NCBI RefSeq assembly: GCF_009017415.1
Contig: NC_092405.1
Location: 4,092,001 to 4,156,000 of the forward strand
DNA from: Aspergillus flavus
Taxonomy: Eukaryota; Ascomycota; Eurotiomycetes; Eurotiales; Aspergillaceae
Length of the DNA stretch: 64,000 bases
Direction: 5' to 3'
Shown here: piece by piece, positions 1 through 10,813 of the stretch
Layout: each line of letters begins with the position of its first letter
Position numbering within the stretch: the stretch's first letter is position 1
Translations under genes and position numbers: made by a program
The notes under the pieces: generated by a model
Told to the model about the DNA's origin: nothing
Database searches by the model: none
Seen by the model: the letters and a program-made list of their open reading frames with translations, nothing else

Positions 1-1322
1 GAAAACCAGAACTCTCCAATCGGTATCAGTATGCCGCCAATGCATATTGGCCGCACCAAAGCCTCCGGTGGGATTTTTCCTGTGACTGGATCGGGTGGAT
101 GCTTTGCGATGAGGAAGTTGCGGACTAGTGGTTCTGAGAATACAGCTAGGGCAATACCAGTGCCAATTCCCAAATAGCCAAGTCCTGCCAGTCCGGGGGA
201 CCATTCGCGGAGTTGCTGAAACACAATTGGATACCCGACAAAGCAGAGGAATAGCACTGCGTAGACAACACCAACATATACGTTCCAGAATAAACTATTT
301 AGTTAGCATGAACTGTATTTTCAACTTCTTGTTTGTGGCGCAGAGGCGGACGGTCTTAAATACTCACCATATAGGTTCGAACACAGCCATTATGAGTGGT
401 CGACTCAGACTAGTCTGCAGCCGTTTCCAGATACTTTCTTCAGCTTGGCTGTCATACTTTGTCCACCATCGCGTATCACCAGTTTCGATTTGCTTCGCTT
501 TTCGTCGCCTCTTGAGCAGAACGGGTGCGTACGTCTCTTTCACCAAACAAAGACATGCAGTTGATGCCCCGCCGCATATAAGCACAATCCAATTGATCCA
601 ACGCCATCCAAGATACTGGTAGACAAAGCCGCCGATAATAGGGCCTAGATACTGTCAGGCTGATAACTAAGGCAGTGATTCAAGGGGATTAGGCTGTACC
701 TAGAACCGGGCCATTCATTGCCCCGAGACTCCATAGACTAAATGCTAACGCTCTGTACTTGGGTTGGATTATATCGTTTATAGTGCCAGGTCCAGCTACT
801 ACCGAGGCACTGCCGAAGAACCCACCGAAGAACCTGCTGATAACGACAGCCGGGAAGTTTGGTGCCAGTGCCACCGGTAAAACCAGTATAGTAAACAAGA
901 CACTGGTACTGATGTAAATTATTCGTCTTCCATACACTTCAGACAGAGGTGCCAGCACTAGACAACCGAGCCCCAGACCTATCATGTAGGTGGTCAGTCC
1001 GATCAGCACCACTATCCGAGATGTAACACCGAAAGATTCTTGGATTCCCGGGGAGCCAGATGTGTATGACGTGGTATAGAGTATTCTAAATGAGGTTTAG
1101 ATACTTTGTCAATTCTATGCAAGGGGGCTATGCTATGGACTATGTGAAGGGGAAATATTGTAGAACTTACACGCATGTTGTAGTAAGTGACACAGACCAA
1201 ACAGTGAAGCACTTATACCACAAAGGCCAGTTAGTTGGATTTTCCTTGTCATTTTGTTCCCAGTCAATTTCGAACGTAGGGTCTCGCGGCGTAGAATCCG
1301 AATTTTCAGTTAGATGTCCCAT
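1..1322 (-). CDS. MFS transporter, 3' end cut by the window
   Basis: Major facilitator superfamily permease of the fungal multidrug/polyamine DHA1 type, expected in the plasma membrane. I start it at the ATG at 1322-1320. The first exon carries the family signature DKENPTNWPLWYK just before TM1, then splices at about 1170/1088 to an exon with GLTTYMIGLGLGCL and the loop motif LSEVYGRR (motif A-like). Two more introns (about 702-649 and 363-300) lead to WRWINWIVLICGG, a long basic central loop, and GYPIVFQQLREWSPGLAGLG. The last readable codons run off the left edge inside the C-terminal half, so roughly 380 residues and perhaps eight or nine membrane helices are visible. It is divergent from the cyclase-like gene at 1919 and could share its promoter. 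The substrate cannot be told from sequence. Confidence 0.85.
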
Positions 1323-1918
1323 AACGACCCCTGCCGACTGCCAGGGTATTTGGAAGCATTACTCGAGACAAGGTGACCCTCCTCGGCCGTGCCGTGTATT
1401 AGTACCTTCAACGATAGTGACACGGTCCCACGGGCATGCACAGACATTGCGATCCGGTTACTCCATACTGGAGGTGTACGCGAGATTATAGATTAACAAA
1501 TGACATTGGAGCATGGGTTGACAGGCTCCTTTGGGTGGACTCGGTGGAGCGGGTGTGCCGGAAATAGGGCCGGAAACCCGGAACGATTTCCGCTTGAGTA
1601 TAAAGATTGGGTAAGTCTATCAATCCTCGGCATCTCGATTTGCATCTCGAATTGCCCATATCCTTGTGGTTCTAGAGACCCACCAGAAAGTCTGTATCGA
1701 AGAATCGACATAAAGTGAGACCGGATGACGTTCATCGTAGGTGTGTTGCTAAACTCGATACAAGTGGTGGATAAAAAAAAGTAGATTGTAGACCAGGCAT
1801 GCAGATCGCCAAGAGTTTGCATATAATAGAGTGCACCAGCCAACTATCCCCGCTTCCGTTCATGAGCTTGGTCGTTAACAGCAGAATCCTGCACCCACGG
1901 GTGTTATATTCGGCAGAG
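1323..1918. promoter_or_regulatory. Intergenic, shared promoter region
   Basis: About 600 bases between the divergent starts of the MFS gene and the cyclase-like gene. Short open frames here have no recognisable protein features. No repeat or RNA gene was seen, so it probably holds both promoters. Confidence 0.4.
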
Positions 1919-3103
1919 ATGTCATCAACCAAATCTCGACCTACTTTAGCTGAACTTCCTCTGAACCCGAATGACCCTCCATACTCGGCATGGGGTCTCT
2001 GGGGAGTTGATGATGAAGTCGGAACACTGGTAAACAGCGCTTGGTGTACTCTGATATCCGAAGAGATGCACTATCATACTTATTTATCTTGTGTCGACAG
2101 AATCTACTTGATGAATCCACCGTGACTAAGGCAGCCAGCGAAATTCAAGTTGGCCAACGTTTCAGCCTGAAGTAAGAGCCACCCAAGGCGAAATTGGTAT
2201 GCCGAATTCAAACTGACGTCCGTAGCTGGTCCCTAGCATCTCCTCGGACGCCAATGTTCGGGAGGGATACGTGTGAATTTAGCCATAAAGTATACCAGCA
2301 TTCGCCCGAGCTCATTGCACTTGATGATGAGGTGTGTGGACACGAAATACCTATGCTTCTCAAAGGTCAAGCTAACCATACATCCACGTGTCAAGTTACA
2401 TTTTAATACACAGAAAAGTAGCCAGGTTGATGGGCTACGCCACGCTGCTTATCAAAAGTCCGGCTTGTTCTATAACGGGAGGTCCAAAGAGGACATCCTG
2501 AAAGCTGGTTCCCTCACATTGGGAATTCACCACTGGCACGACAATGGATTGTTCGCTGGTAGAGGCATCCTGATCGACTACTGGGCCTATGCAAAGCGGC
2601 ATGGGAAGGCATACGATGCGACCGGTGGCGCTTCCATCACGTACGATGAGCTGATGGCTTGTCTTGCCGAGCAATCTCAACTCTCAAAGCAGACTATCGA
2701 ATTTCGAAAGGGTGACATGTTGCTGATTCGATCCGGCTTCACACACAACTACGTCAAACTATCAGAGGACCAGGAGCGCAAGTCAGCACACACAACACCC
2801 CCAAAGTCCTGTGGGGTGGCTCAAGACGAGAGAATGCTGCAGTTCCTTTGGGAGAAACAGATGGCTATGGTGGGAGGTGATTCGCCGGCATGGGAATGCT
2901 TGCCTCCTGTCCCATCTGCTAACTTCCTTTACCATGAGGTCTTGTTAGCAGGATGGGGATGTCCGATCGGAGAATTGCTCTGGTTAGAGGACCTTGCTCG
3001 AGCCTGTGATGAGCATAAGAAATGGACCTTCTTCCTCACATCGGCCCCACTCAATGTTCCTGGCGGAGTCGCTAGCCCTGCCAATATGATTGCGATCCTT
3101 TGA
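1919..3103 (+). CDS. Cyclase-family (PF04199) metal-dependent hydrolase
   Basis: Predicted 331-residue protein in four exons: 1919-2029, 2101-2171, 2226-2331 and 2396-3103. All introns are GT-AG and the phases fit. The family is the putative cyclase / kynurenine-formamidase-like fold, which uses a metal to hydrolyse amide or ester bonds. The spliced frame restores the family words SLNW, FNTQ and SSQVDGLRH near residues 60-110, followed by GRGILIDYWAYA and the C-terminal WTFFLTSAPLNVPGGVASPAN typical of fungal members. Without splicing the N-terminal third would be out of frame, which supports the exon model. The neighbour is a divergent MFS permease, so uptake plus hydrolysis of one substrate is possible but is inference. 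The true substrate is unknown. Confidence 0.85.
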
Positions 3104-3489
3104 AGTGATGGCCTTCTAGTGAAAAACGGTAGCGATATCGCAGATGTAAGGGAAACGTCCCGATAACGGGAAATTGTTATCAATCAATCAATCTACTACC
3201 CCTCATCGGCGTCCACCGTCATGACACCCCCCGCACAATCTTGGTATTGCTGTTACGTAACTTACACCGCAGAAGACTGCAATTCCCCGCATAGTCAGCA
3301 TGTCATGCGTACCGTACCATACGGATGGCAGTGATGCAAGACACCCCTCATCAGCCTGTTGGAGATTTGGAGGACTTCATCTATTTAAGACCGGGATGTT
3401 CACTTTGCGTCTAATGAAATTGATATTCTCTACTATACGTCTTAGTCCAGTTGTACGTTGGTAACCAGATCACCTCGAAATTATCCGCC
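3104..3489. promoter_or_regulatory. Intergenic, cyanase promoter
   Basis: Contains the 3' flank of the cyclase-like gene and the upstream region of cyanase. A TATA-like CTATTTAAG lies at 3381-3389, about 100 bases before the cyanase ATG. No other gene is visible. Confidence 0.4.
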
Positions 3490-4088
3490 ATGTCTCTCGC
3501 AACACTTGACGTTAGACCCCAAAATATACCCCACCCACCAACAGATAGAGTACCCACTAATGACTGAAGCAGACATCGCAACACCCCAACCTCCCCTCCG
3601 CATCCGCGACCCTCTTCAAGGCCAAGGCCGCCAAGAAATTCAGCTTCGAACAGATCGCCCAGCACATCGGTCGCAACGAAGTCGCAACCGCAGCCATCTT
3701 CTACGGCCAGGCAAAGGCTTCGCCAGAGGACATCACCAATCTCGCTTCCCTCCTGGAAATTCCTCAAGAGGTCCTGGAGGATCAACTCAGTGGCTTTCCT
3801 GACCGCGGCAAGTCCGTGGAAATGCCACCCAAGGAGCCTCTGATCTACCGCTTGTATGAGATCGTGCAGAACTATGGGTATGCCTACAAGGCTGTTTTGA
3901 ACGAGAAGTTCGGTGATGGCATTATGAGCGCAATTTCGTTCTCGACAAAGGTGGAAAAGGAGACTGATGCTGATGGAAATAACTGGGCTGTTATTACCCT
4001 TCGTGGCAAGTGGTGAGTACTATTCTTGCTGGTTGTGTGTGAGGTTTATGACGCTGACGTGTATAGGCTTCCTTTCTCGAGGTTCTAA
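3490..4088 (+). CDS. cynS: Cyanate hydratase (cyanase)
   Basis: Decomposes cyanate with bicarbonate to ammonia and CO2, protecting the cell and supplying nitrogen. Three exons, 3490-3510, 3573-4012 and 4067-4088, encode 160 residues, the normal fungal length. The protein starts [15 protein letters not shown], has the N-terminal helical HTH-like domain ([29 protein letters not shown], split here as [13 protein letters not shown] and [12 protein letters not shown]), and the C-terminal catalytic domain with [35 protein letters not shown] and the end WLPFSRF. The catalytic Arg, Glu and Ser expected in LIYRLYE, NEKFGDG and GIMSAIS are present. The tiny first exon and the tiny last exon (WLPFSRF split over an intron) are easily missed by gene finders. 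Likely nitrogen-regulated, but I see no clear GATA cluster. Confidence 0.95.
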
Positions 4089-4906
4089 AGGGTTTATGCC
4101 AATTTTATGGCCAGGCTGGGTGGGACCTTGTGGCTCTTGTATGTGGCTTGATGGTGTTATGTCCAATGTGTCTATGAAAATATATAGTATGAAACCGTAT
4201 GCGTGATGACAACCTGTTTGCCTTTGGTAGATAAAGCGTAGAATGTTTGAGAAACACCCCGCGTAAAAAGATTGAACATAGAACCATAACATGGAACTCG
4301 ACCATAAATCCAGGTATAAGGGTTGATGGTCTTGTGTTAATGTAAGAGTAGGTAGCTAGATACCAGCGATATGTACCATTACCACGTATTGTGGTTCTAT
4401 CACTGCATATGTCGATATTGGAAATAAAAGGGCTCATACAGAAGACTTAATGTACTCTACTCTAATAACAAAGTGTATTAGGTATCTTTGTCTAGTGTCA
4501 TGGTTCGCCTCTTAGTAATGACAGATGTATCAAATACATTCGTAGTATGTCTGGCGGAGCAAACAATGTCTACCTTGACAAACACATACTGACAAGCAAA
4601 GGGTAATTTATTAGGTAGTGTTTGTTCTAATAAGATGCAAATGTAACAAACGAAGGCTATGTTTGAGCAAGAGTATATCCATAGTGAAATTCACTTCACT
4701 GAGCATTCCCCATCACCCTGACTACAACACTCAGGTGATGAGATCCTGGCCCTTAACCATCTTACTCTGTGATCGATAATTACTCTTGTATTTCATCCCC
4801 TTCCCGTTCTTTCCGTCTTTCACCTTCTCTTTCTCTTCACCATTATATCCCCTCTCTCTGATACTCATACATCCCCCCTCTGCTCTCATCGATACAAGTT
4901 ATCATC
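4089..4906. promoter_or_regulatory. Intergenic with pyrimidine-rich promoter
   Basis: No gene seen. The last 110 bases before the C2H2 gene (about 4796-4890) are a nearly pure C/T tract. Such tracts are common just upstream of start sites in constitutive filamentous-fungal promoters. Confidence 0.4.
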
Positions 4907-6267
4907 ATGGCTGAAGAGGCAGTCGCCAACAAGGTGAAGTGCACCTACATCGGCTGCAAACTAGTCTTCAAGTCAGAAAAAGAGATGAAGCACCACAAGA
5001 AGTTTGACTCTGAGCACGCATATTGTGACGAGTGTGAGGAAGACTTCGAAGACGAGGAGCGTCTTCTCATCCACAAGATCAAAAGCGTCAAGCATATCGT
5101 CTGTCCTGTATGCGGCATCGACTTTGGCAGCGATGGTGGCCGCAACTCCCATATTCGTCAGGTGAGACCCTCAGCCTATCCTGTGGCTGATTCTACTAAC
5201 ATAATCACCGCTGAAGAACCACCACTCCCTGCAGATTATTCCTTGCCACGGTTGCAAAACTACATTCAAATCCGCCAGCGGTCTGATGAGCCATATCGAG
5301 AAGGATGAATGTCCCACCATCCGCTCTGTTCATCTCCTCCAGGAGCAGTCGAAGAAGATGATGATCAGGGAGGCTCTAGGTGCCGGTGAGGGAGTGAATA
5401 TGCCGATTATCCCTCCCCAGGGTACCTTAGAGGATACCGAGTTTGATGATGCTGATGGTGGCGTCATGCTTGAGACCGATGAGGCGGCAAGTCGTGTATT
5501 GTCGAACAGAGAAGCTCTCAGCAACCAGCCGAAGCCTGGTCAGGATGACCCCACTGCTAGTGTTTCGGCGATGCTTGCTCTGAAGCACTGGCCGACCTTG
5601 GATGGAAAGGCTTCCAAGGGAAAGAGCCTTGCGCCTAGTGAACTGTTGGCTTTCTCCGACTTGAGCATCTCCGCCGCGACAGGCAAAGAAAACAACTCTT
5701 GGAAAGGAAAGGAGCCTGTCAGATCTATTCCTGACGGTGTGTCAACGCAACGTCCCTTCGGTATTGGACCAGTTCGCCCTGGAGACACACTTCGCATGCT
5801 TGATCGTGCATGGGACGCTACCAAGTTCTTTGACTCATTCACGGGCCAATTCGTGTGTCCCTGTAAAAAGGGCTTTTCCACCATGACCGAATTTGAAAAC
5901 CATGTCCTAATGAAGAGTCGCATGATGGAAGATAGACAGTACGTTGCTGCCCGATGAGAATATATTGTCGCTAACTGTAAAATCCACTATCAATAGGTGT
6001 CCCGGATGTCTGCGCTTTTTCAAAACTACCGCTGCTTTGGTCGCACATCTCGAATCGCCCAGCACTCGTTGCAACCTCAGTGACGGTGAGAGATACGGTC
6101 AGATATTCGAGGAAATCACTGGCGGACTTATCCAGACGGCGGGGTATACTGAGGATGGCAGGATCAAGTATGAGGCTGGCAAGTTGGAAATAACCGATGG
6201 CTTGGGACCTGCTACAACCACCGTCGGTACGGATCTGCGTCTGCGTCCTCAGCGCCGCAAGTTCTAG
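4907..6267 (+). CDS. C2H2-type zinc-finger protein, uncharacterised
   Basis: Predicted 415-residue protein in three exons: 4907-5161, 5217-5938 and 5997-6267. The N-terminal 120 residues hold four C2H2-like fingers: CTYIGC with paired HH, CDEC-EEDF, CPVCGIDF...HIRQNH, and IIPCHGCKTTF...H-IEKDEC. A further CPCKKGF finger lies near residue 325, and CPGCLRFFKTTAALVAHLES opens the third exon. The middle is low in complexity and acidic. The acceptor at 5216 was chosen because it adds NHHSLQ and completes the third finger's second His. Presumably a nuclear nucleic-acid-binding protein. I do not recognise a characterised orthologue. Confidence 0.8.
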
Positions 6268-6687
6268 TGCCCTCGCTGTCGTTCTGCATTCTATTCCAGC
6301 CAGCATTCTAGCTGCTGGCAGAACCACAGACTGCGCATTCCTACATTCGTATTAGTATGGCGAACAGTTCAACACCGAGAGTGATTTATCAAAGAAAGCA
6401 TTGACCGAGAACAAGGTGAGATCAACACCGTTATTTCAAAAAAGCAAATTTAGCTAGCAAATCATTTCAACATCGCATTGAAAACTTCACAAAACAACAT
6501 CTAGACCCATAAAGCGTAGACGGGTATAACTCATAACCAGAGGACCTTCCTCCACACGATTCCAAAATGTAAATCAACTCCCAAACTAACAACACTCCTC
6601 ACAGCACTCAAAGCAAAGGATACCAGCACAGCTGTTCCAGTTAGCTCTCTGTTTACAGAGAATCACCGTATAATGAAGAGTAAGAAC
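6268..6687. other. Intergenic, convergent 3' ends
   Basis: Region between the convergent ends of the C2H2 gene and the small minus-strand gene. Nothing beyond probable 3' UTR sequence is visible. Confidence 0.4.
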
Positions 6688-6946
6688 CTACATTCCACAA
6701 CAACAATCACCGGCACCACCACCACGCAATTGCATCTGCTCCTGTGTATTCTTAACAATCAGCCTCCTTAGGTTCCCCTTCTATGAATTTGAGATGACAT
6801 ACCGGTTGCTCCGAAACAGCACGGTCAACTACAGGAGCAGAAGGACTAGACGGTTGTTGCATAGTCATAGTATTAGGATCCCAGGTTGGTTCTTGAGTAC
6901 GGGGAGATTCCTCCTTTGAGGACTTGAAGAAATCAAAGAGACCCAT
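6688..6946 (-). CDS. Small protein with Cys-rich C-terminus
   Basis: Short two-exon gene (6803-6946 and 6688-6741, with a 61-base intron) encoding 65 residues. It begins MGLFDFFKSSKEE, continues with a Ser/Pro/Gln-rich linker, and ends EQMQLRGGGAGDCCCGM. The Gly after Met could be myristoylated and the terminal Cys triplet could be palmitoylated, so a membrane-attached peptide is possible. That is inference from motifs only. The unspliced frame also stays open for 64 codons but loses the Cys tail. The splice is supported by a consensus GTATGT donor and CAG acceptor in phase 0. I do not know a function. Confidence 0.6.
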
Positions 6947-8459
6947 TTTGTATGTATAAAGGCGAAATAAAAAAAATAAAACGTGTGGAGGTGAGCTTTA
7001 TATTCAATCTATTCCAAGGTAGATCACAGATGATATAGCGACAAAATCTAAGCAAAAGAATAAACCCACCCAAACAGCGGCCCACGAGCCCTTAAATATA
7101 GCCGGAGCGCGCCACGCCCCAGTGAATAATTAGAGGGTACCTGGCCCTGCCCCTCGTCTAATCGTACAATCCAATAAACAGCCCACAAGTGGAGCTACTA
7201 GTGACACAGGGGTCAACACCAACCAGTAACGACCACGATATGCTCCACGTCATGGGCTAAGCCCTGTCAGCTTGCGTTTCCTGGTCGATCGTACCCGTCC
7301 TATCCATGATTTCTCCTCGGGGGTGGCTGATGATTGGACTTGGTCTAGATTGCTATCTGACTCGACGGTGCGTGTTTCAGTGTTATCTTGAACATTATAA
7401 GCCTATCATTATCCATTGGAGTAATATCGAAGAGAATTAATGCATAATTCCGGATCTTCCGGTGGAGTTAGGCTATTTTGGTGAAGGTGAAAAAATAACC
7501 TTGAAGGCAGCGGTATTTCGTTGCCGATGGCCCGCTAAGCTTTCGTTAAGCTTTTGGCTGGGTTCGGCTGTGACCTATTTTTGGGGCGGGTTCGGCTGTT
7601 GAGTGCCGTGTCACGTGTGACAATTCCGTCCTTGTCACGTGGATGCTTGATGGTGAGTTGCTGAAAGTGGTAAAGCGCTCCTATTGCGGATTAGCACCTT
7701 GTAATCGCTTGGCATTAAAATCAATACGTCCTACTTCGAACCACTACTTCATCTAGTGGGCTCATGGCAAATCTTAAAAAGTCAATGCAGTAGAATAAGC
7801 GAGAGGAGAGGATATACAAGGGAGAAACTCTGTTATCTTGCAGAAACCTTTGAAGAGTTAAAAGAATACGCAATATCGCGGTGACATTGCATACAGAAGA
7901 ATGTGATCTCGGTTACAAACATGCAGGATTTCTGCATCACTAACAAACCCACCACCCCACCCCCCAGCTGAAGTTTACTCAAACTGTATATAAGAGAAAG
8001 GGGCTGTATGACCTGCATATATCGATACAGACTGCAAGGCCTCCTTCAGGCATGTGGTAGATCTGTTACCGGCTCTATCTGATTTTAACTATCTCTGGCC
8101 CCTAGTCCTTTACGCTTAAGAAAAGTAGCGAATAACATATTATCGTTAACACAGTAGCTTAAAGATTGGCTTGTACTGTGCAGGTTGCAGCTATTTAGCC
8201 TCTCGGCTAGAGGTGTGCTGTGGTATATGAAAAACTTGCGCGGTCCCCCATAGCCAGTACAACCACCAGCCTGACATACGAGTATGACTACACGACCAGG
8301 TGACAATACGGCAGCGAAATTGAGGTAAGATCTCCCAGTGGTACTTAATTTGGAACCTGGGGCAGGTTTGACCCTTGTCTCCTTTGAACCTTTCCCATTC
8401 TAAGACGTTGTTTCTCGATGGGATATAATTTAGCGACTTTTCAAACGGTGCATATCTCC
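6947..8459. promoter_or_regulatory. Long intergenic with E-boxes and direct repeats
   Basis: About 1.5 kb without a convincing gene. It holds two CACGTG palindromes (7612-7617 and 7636-7641), two copies of GGGTTCGGCTGT (about 7560-7571 and 7588-7600), and two AAGCTT-containing repeats near 7540. This is probably an extended promoter for the small minus-strand gene ending at 6946. Confidence 0.4.
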
Positions 8460-10314
8460 TCACTCGTAGAGACGTCCCTTGTTGGACGGGCTCGCCTGGT
8501 CCAAAGTGCCTATACCAATCCGGCTGACTGACACAGAATCATCTGTGATTTCGCCCAACCGAATAGACATATCTTTCAAAAACAACGCCCTGTCCATTCC
8601 ACCTAGTGTACCTCCGCCGGGTGGAATTTTGAGGTTCGGTGCATCTCTCGTCATTGTCGACACATACCCAAGAATATCCGGGTTCCGTGTGAAAAACCCA
8701 AGCAGGGCTGGCACAAACGCCCCAACAATGATAGTCGACGTCGTGACGATCGAGATGGCAAGCCATGGCCAGCTGATCTCGTATACAGGAGGCGGGGAGC
8801 TATCGGTAAATGTACCAGTGCCATTGTAGACCTCCCCACCACTTGACGCAGACAGCAACAGAGCGTAGGTGTTGACAACCTGAGTAAGCCGCAGAAGGAA
8901 GATATCAACGGGGATGGTGAAGGTAGATCCCGTGTATATATCCGCTGCTAACGGGGTGTCCGGATTCCGGAAGTAGGGTTCGGTTAGAGAGCGTTCACTG
9001 CCTGCCGACCTGAGGTAGCTGAAAAGAGTGTGGATTGCTCGCATGTCGGCCCAGTAGGTACCGTTGGCGTGGAGACTGGTTCTTGATATAGGGCGGATAG
9101 CCGTGGTGGCACAGTTGGCGATGCCGTCAATACATTTGACTCGCATGTCGACGTATTGTTCGGTGAGGTTGAATGACGCCTTGAAGTTGGTGTCTGGGAT
9201 GGTGAAGTTGAAATATACTTCTGTTAGACCGTACCTGGTTTGGCTCTTGTCTATAGTGTACATGCCGTCGTCCTCAAAGTCGAAGCCTTTGCTGTTGAAT
9301 GTGGGCTCGCCTTCGACGGAACTCATGTGAAGGTTATAGTAGGGCGCCTCCATGGTGAACTCGGTCTCGCCATTGGCATCCTTGACGCCGTCAATGACGA
9401 TTCCAGTCAAAGAAGAATAGTCGGTATTCTCGGTGTCTAGTTCTATCCAGTCGGATGAATCCCTTAGGTTAACCAGTGGGATTTTGAGGCGGCCAAAAAT
9501 ATCCAAGGGGGAGTGTTTTACAACGTCTAGTGATAACAGGCTTTCCTGATACATGGCCTCCGCTTTGGTGAATGTTGTCGAAGGTATGAATGTATGAGTA
9601 CTTAACTCGGTGTCATTTCCATATGTAATGTCGATAGGGCGGGTTATAGTTGTCGGCTTTGTATGAAGCATTCGGAGGATAGACTGACTGCCCAGCGGCG
9701 AGATACACCAGAGAATGATGAGAATGAAGGCCAATGGTTTGATAGATCGAACTGAGACCTGAGTGATGACTGTATTAAAGAAAGTCGAGCTTCCAAACAG
9801 CTGCTCAAGTACGCCAACAGAGACTCCGCGTTCCAATTTCCACGTCGCAAGTTGTTGGTTCATCCGTCCGATCACCGCGGCAAACGCTAGGCGAAATAGT
9901 GTGGCGGCCTGCATGATATGGTGGGCTTGTAAGCTTGACCTGACTCTATTTGAAGAGCTGGATTGTCAGTCATACCAAGTTCATTGCTGTCTGGATTCGG
10001 TTCCAGTCCGCCTTATCCACCGGGTTCCCATTGCGTTTGATGACGATCGCGATCAGAACTAAATAGAGCACTGCTGTGGAAACACCGAGGAGATTCAATA
10101 GCAAGCTACCTATGTCTAATCGACTAAGCTTTCGTGATCCGATGGGCCATCCGACGATATCAAAGGAGGCTTGGTCTCTCTGACTATCACTCTCCACAGC
10201 AAATACACTTGCGTTCTTCGGATACAGCTGACTGTCTGAGTTATGACTTGATCCTGTCTCAGGAAAGGAGGCCGCATGCGAGCTAGATGGCCTATGATAG
10301 ACTTCTAGTTCCAT
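8460..10314 (-). CDS. Polytopic membrane protein, paralogue A
   Basis: Two exons, 9976-10314 and 8460-9908 (67-base intron), encode 595 residues. One hydrophobic helix lies near residues 75-95 (LLLNLLGVSTAVLYLVLIAI). A block containing AAVIGRMNQQLATWKLERG follows, then a second helix ending in WCISPLGSQ. A large hydrophilic domain of about 300 residues with several N-glycosylation sequons comes next, and a final helix near residue 510 precedes a cytosolic-type tail with NPDILGYVSTMTRDAP and NKGRLYE. The layout matches uncharacterised fungal membrane proteins of the DUF3176-like group. I infer that family from pattern only. Its head-to-head neighbour at 10814 is a clear paralogue with the same order of motifs. 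Confidence 0.8.
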
Positions 10315-10813
10315 CGTGCATTTAGTGGAACACAGATGTACATTTTATAGGCTGCAGTAGTTGGTTTAAATGTACGGAATATTTCAAAGAGATAGAAATT
10401 CAACGATAGGGGCATAATAGCGTGGGAGTCAGTTGTAACCGCACCTTATCTTCAGGTCCGACTTTTTGGTGGAAGTGCCGAGCATCTTACATGCAGCTAA
10501 TGCTCCTGTGGAGGTTTCCCTCCAATACCCTGATGCCCCACCATACGGAGTATCCAATCGTAGAGACAAGGCTGAAATACCATGCATATCCTTCCAGTAT
10601 TGGGGTGGTAGGCATGGGGCTGGGGCCAAAATCCTCTTGGCGAGGCTGAGCCCTGCAGCTTTACGAGATTCTCTTATGTTTCATGCACTTGTTCCCTTTT
10701 CCCCGTTTTCCCTCCTTAGGGCTACAAAATTAGACAAGTGCACCAAAAGGGGACAAGGGCTACATAAACAAATGGAACCTTATACCCGTGGGACAGACAA
10801 TTGAGAGTCGGAA
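10315..10813. promoter_or_regulatory. Bidirectional promoter between paralogues
   Basis: Five hundred bases separate the two divergent paralogous membrane genes. A loose inverted similarity is visible between TTGTTCCCTTTT (about 10689) and AAAAGGGGACAAG (about 10745). No coding sequence is supported here. Confidence 0.4.
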
